A DNA stretch of 64,000 nt from Candidatus Korobacter versatilis (lineage in GTDB: Bacteria > Acidobacteriota > Terriglobia > Terriglobales > Acidobacteriaceae), in assembly GCA_016185395.1 (NCBI GenBank), contig JACPNR010000009.1:62001-126000 (forward strand), given 5' to 3'. Positions 60,622 through 64,000 of the stretch are shown piece after piece (position 1 is the stretch's first letter; the number at the start of each line of letters is the position of its first letter). The notes under the pieces were generated by a model. The model did no database searches. It was given only the letters and a program-made list of their open reading frames with translations, and was not told the DNA's origin. A program made the translations under genes and the position numbers.

Positions 60622-62256
60622 ATGCGCAATCTGAGCGTCCTACTTTTCGCCTTCACGTTGATCGTCCCGGCGTTCGCCGACGAAGCGCACCACCACGAGA
60701 TGCCGGCCTCGGGCAACTACGGCACCGTCCATTTCCCCACGTCGTGCTCGGCCGCGGCGCAGCCGAAGTTCGAGCGCGCCGTCGCCATCTTGCACTCGTT
60801 CGGGTACGAGACCGCGCGCAAGGCCTTCGAAGGCGTAGCGCAGCAGGACACACATTGCGCGATGGCGTATTGGGGCGTCGCGATGACGCAGTATCACGGG
60901 CTGTGGCGCCAGGTGTGGCCGGCCGAGGGCAAGGCCGCGGTGGACAAAGCCCGCGCCGTGATCGCCGGCAACGCGAAGGCGACCGCGCGCGAACGCGCCT
61001 ACATCGAGGCCCTCGGCAACATCTTCGATCAATCCGCCACTCCGCTGCCCAAGCGCGAACTCGCCTATGAGCAGGCCATGGCGAAGCTGTACGCGGACTA
61101 TCCCAACGACCACGAAGCCACCATCTTCTACGCGCTCGCGCTCGACGTGGACGCGCCGCCCACCGACAAGACCTACGCCAACCAGAAAAAGGCGCGCGAC
61201 ATCCTCGTGCCCATCTTCAAGCAGGAACCGAACCATCCTGGCCTGGCGCACTACATCATCCACGTCTCCGACTTTCCGCCGCTCGCCGCCGACGCGCTTT
61301 CCGCGGCGCGCCGCTACGCGCAGATCGCACCCAGTTCGCCGCACGCGCAGCACATGCCTTCGCACATCTTCACGCGGCTCGGCCTGTGGGATGAAGCCAT
61401 CGCGTCGAACCGCGCCTCCGCCGCCTCCGCCGAACGCGACCAGCTCGCCACCAATTCCGCGGAAGCGTTGGGACAGCGCATGCACGCGCTCGACTACCTC
61501 GAGTACGCCTACCTGCAGGAGGGCCGCTACGTCGACGCCCGCGAGATCGTCATCCTCGCCAAGCGCGTCGGCGAGGAGGGCGTCGGCGGCAGTACTGCGA
61601 AAGGCAAAGGCATGAACGCCATCGGCGGATACGCCGACGCGGCGATTCCGGCGCGCTTCGCCCTCGAGCGCCACGAGTGGGCGGAGGCCGCCGCGCTTCC
61701 CGACCCCACCGGCATGACCGCGAACGACGCCATCACCTGGTACGCCAAGGGCCTTGGACTGGCGCACACCATCGACGTGGAAGAGCTCGCGCGCGATACG
61801 GCTCGCGTTCGCGCCGTCGTAGGAAAGCTCGCGGCCATTCGCGACCACCTCTCAGGATCCGGCGACGCTTATTGGGCGAACCAGGTCGAGATCCAGCGCC
61901 TGCAAGTGCTGGCCTGGGCGGAAGGCGCGGAGCAGGACATGGACGGCGCGCTCCAGCACGCGCGCGCCGCCGCCGACCTGGAAGACGCCACCGAGAAGGC
62001 TCCCGTGACCCCCGGGCCGGTCCTTCCCGCGCGCGAGAATCTGGCGCAGATGCTCATCCTCATGGGAATGCAGAAGACGGCGATGCCGGAGCTGGAAAAA
62101 GTTCTCGAGACCTCGCCCAATCGCTTGAACCCGATGGCGGCACTCGCCTCGATCGCGCGCGACTTCGGCGATGCGGAAAAGGCGAAGCTCTACCAGGCGA
62201 AGGTGGATGAGTTGAAACGGAAGACGATCTTGAAGCAGGTCAGCGCGCCCAAGTAA
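60622..62256 (+). CDS. Exported TPR-repeat protein
   Basis: 544 residues. Signal peptide (LSVLLFAFTLIVPAFA), then His-rich EAHHHEMP, then about nine TPR-like helical pairs to the end. Several motifs (CAMAYWGVAMTQYHGLW, HPGLAHYIIHVSD, SPHAQHMPSHIFTRLGLWDEA) recur in a large family of periplasmic TPR proteins in Acidobacteriota. Histidine clusters could bind metal. Function unknown. Confidence 0.85.
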   Translation: MRNLSVLLFAFTLIVPAFADEAHHHEMPASGNYGTVHFPTSCSAAAQPKFERAVAILHSFGYETARKAFEGVAQQDTHCAMAYWGVAMTQYHGLWRQVWPAEGKAAVDKARAVIAGNAKATARERAYIEALGNIFDQSATPLPKRELAYEQAMAKLYADYPNDHEATIFYALALDVDAPPTDKTYANQKKARDILVPIFKQEPNHPGLAHYIIHVSDFPPLAADALSAARRYAQIAPSSPHAQHMPSHIFTRLGLWDEAIASNRASAASAERDQLATNSAEALGQRMHALDYLEYAYLQEGRYVDAREIVILAKRVGEEGVGGSTAKGKGMNAIGGYADAAIPARFALERHEWAEAAALPDPTGMTANDAITWYAKGLGLAHTIDVEELARDTARVRAVVGKLAAIRDHLSGSGDAYWANQVEIQRLQVLAWAEGAEQDMDGALQHARAAADLEDATEKAPVTPGPVLPARENLAQMLILMGMQKTAMPELEKVLETSPNRLNPMAALASIARDFGDAEKAKLYQAKVDELKRKTILKQVSAPK

Positions 62257-62258
62257 CG

Positions 62259-62669
62259 CTACAGCTCGATGGTGCCTTCCCACTGCTGGAACTTCTCCAG
62301 GTCGTCGCGGATGGAGGCCATCACCAGCCCGAGCACGGCCGCATCGTCGATGTATCCCAGCACCGGGATAACATCCGGGACCAGGTCGAACGGATCCACG
62401 AAATAGATGACGGCGGCGAGCGCCACCAGGATCGTCTTCTTGGGCAGCTTGGTATAGGTCTTGTTCTTCCACGCGCGCAGCAGGCGCAGGAGCGCGCTCA
62501 GGTCGCGCCAGAAACTGAGCAGCTTGTTGCGATTGCGCTCGGATTTGCGCACCGCATCCTGCAGCAGGCGCGAGGTCTCGCGCGTATGGCGGAACAAGCG
62601 CGCTGCCTCGCGCTCTTCGCGCGCGAGCGCCTCGCGTATCTCCTGCTCGCCCATCACGTTGTCTCGCAT
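62259..62669 (-). CDS. DUF1232 (YkvA-like) membrane protein
   Basis: 136 residues; ATG 62654 is an alternative start. The N-terminal 50 residues are Arg/Glu-rich helix; the second half holds the DUF1232 segment AVIYFVDPFDLVPDVIPVLGYIDD. Family function unknown. It converges on the preceding TPR gene with 2 bases between stops. Confidence 0.9.
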   Translation of the reverse strand: MRDNVMGEQEIREALAREEREAARLFRHTRETSRLLQDAVRKSERNRNKLLSFWRDLSALLRLLRAWKNKTYTKLPKKTILVALAAVIYFVDPFDLVPDVIPVLGYIDDAAVLGLVMASIRDDLEKFQQWEGTIEL

Positions 62670-62699
62670 CGCCTCTAAGGATACATCGAATCGCGCGGG

Positions 62700-63970
<1,271 letters not shown>

Positions 63971-64000
63971 GGTTTTCTCCCGCTCTCGTTCTTCCTCCGC

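Overview
The window is 64 kb of GC-rich bacterial chromosome, most likely from an Acidobacteriota (Terriglobia-like) genome. That placement is inference from gene content: rho with rpoZ, hrcA-grpE-dnaJ, a short Cys/His protein of a kind recalled from Acidobacteria, RHS/YD-repeat proteins, two NtrC-type regulators and dispersed intergenic repeats. No rRNA, tRNA, CRISPR array, transposase or integrase was seen.

Layout. 0-5 kb: a truncated DinB-like protein, a medium-chain dehydrogenase overlapping a Gfo/Idh/MocA oxidoreductase, aroA, and a secreted TPR protein. 5-9 kb: a small unknown protein, a FecR-like exported protein, rho, rpoZ and an SDR. 9.05-13.4 kb: an accessory island between two inverted composite repeats, with two HEPN-type proteins, an unknown protein, a PD-(D/E)XK-like nuclease candidate and a Cys/His mini-protein. 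13.4-25.6 kb: yifB, thiolase, a zinc-ribbon CPBP protease, a promoter-SD-terminator unit encoding a 16-residue lysine-rich peptide, rmuC, a UvrD/RecB-type helicase-nuclease, rsmE, a membrane protein, dnaJ, grpE and hrcA. 25.6-29.7 kb: an RHS locus whose two halves are in the wrong order, with a membrane protein overlapping the toxin-like tail, abutting mrp. 30.7-36.8 kb: thioesterase, small proteins, SDR, Lon-N-like protein, and a ChlI-like AAA+ ATPase with a VWA protein.

36.8-49.4 kb: a CDGSH protein, then a 12-kb minus-strand glycan cluster with mostly overlapping start/stop codons. It holds a methyltransferase, a circularly permuted TIM-barrel glycosidase, two nucleotide-sugar epimerases, five glycosyltransferases (three CgeB-like) and an amylo-alpha-1,6-glucosidase-like enzyme, followed upstream by a 48-residue membrane protein. 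The set looks like one pathway making and trimming a surface or storage glycan; the product is unknown. 49.5-64 kb: an orphan NtrC-like regulator, an exported sortilin-type propeller, an OmpA-like barrel protein, a Gly/Ser-rich exported protein, a sigma-54 regulator with its histidine kinase, a lipoprotein, an exported TPR protein, a DUF1232 protein and a glutamate dehydrogenase gene with an apparent frameshift.

The most unusual items are the repeat-bounded HEPN/nuclease island, the micro-ORF at 17.4 kb, the permuted RHS locus, and the permuted glycosidase in the glycan cluster. Coordinates follow the supplied sequence; starts were moved inward or outward where family alignment or a ribosome binding site argued for it.
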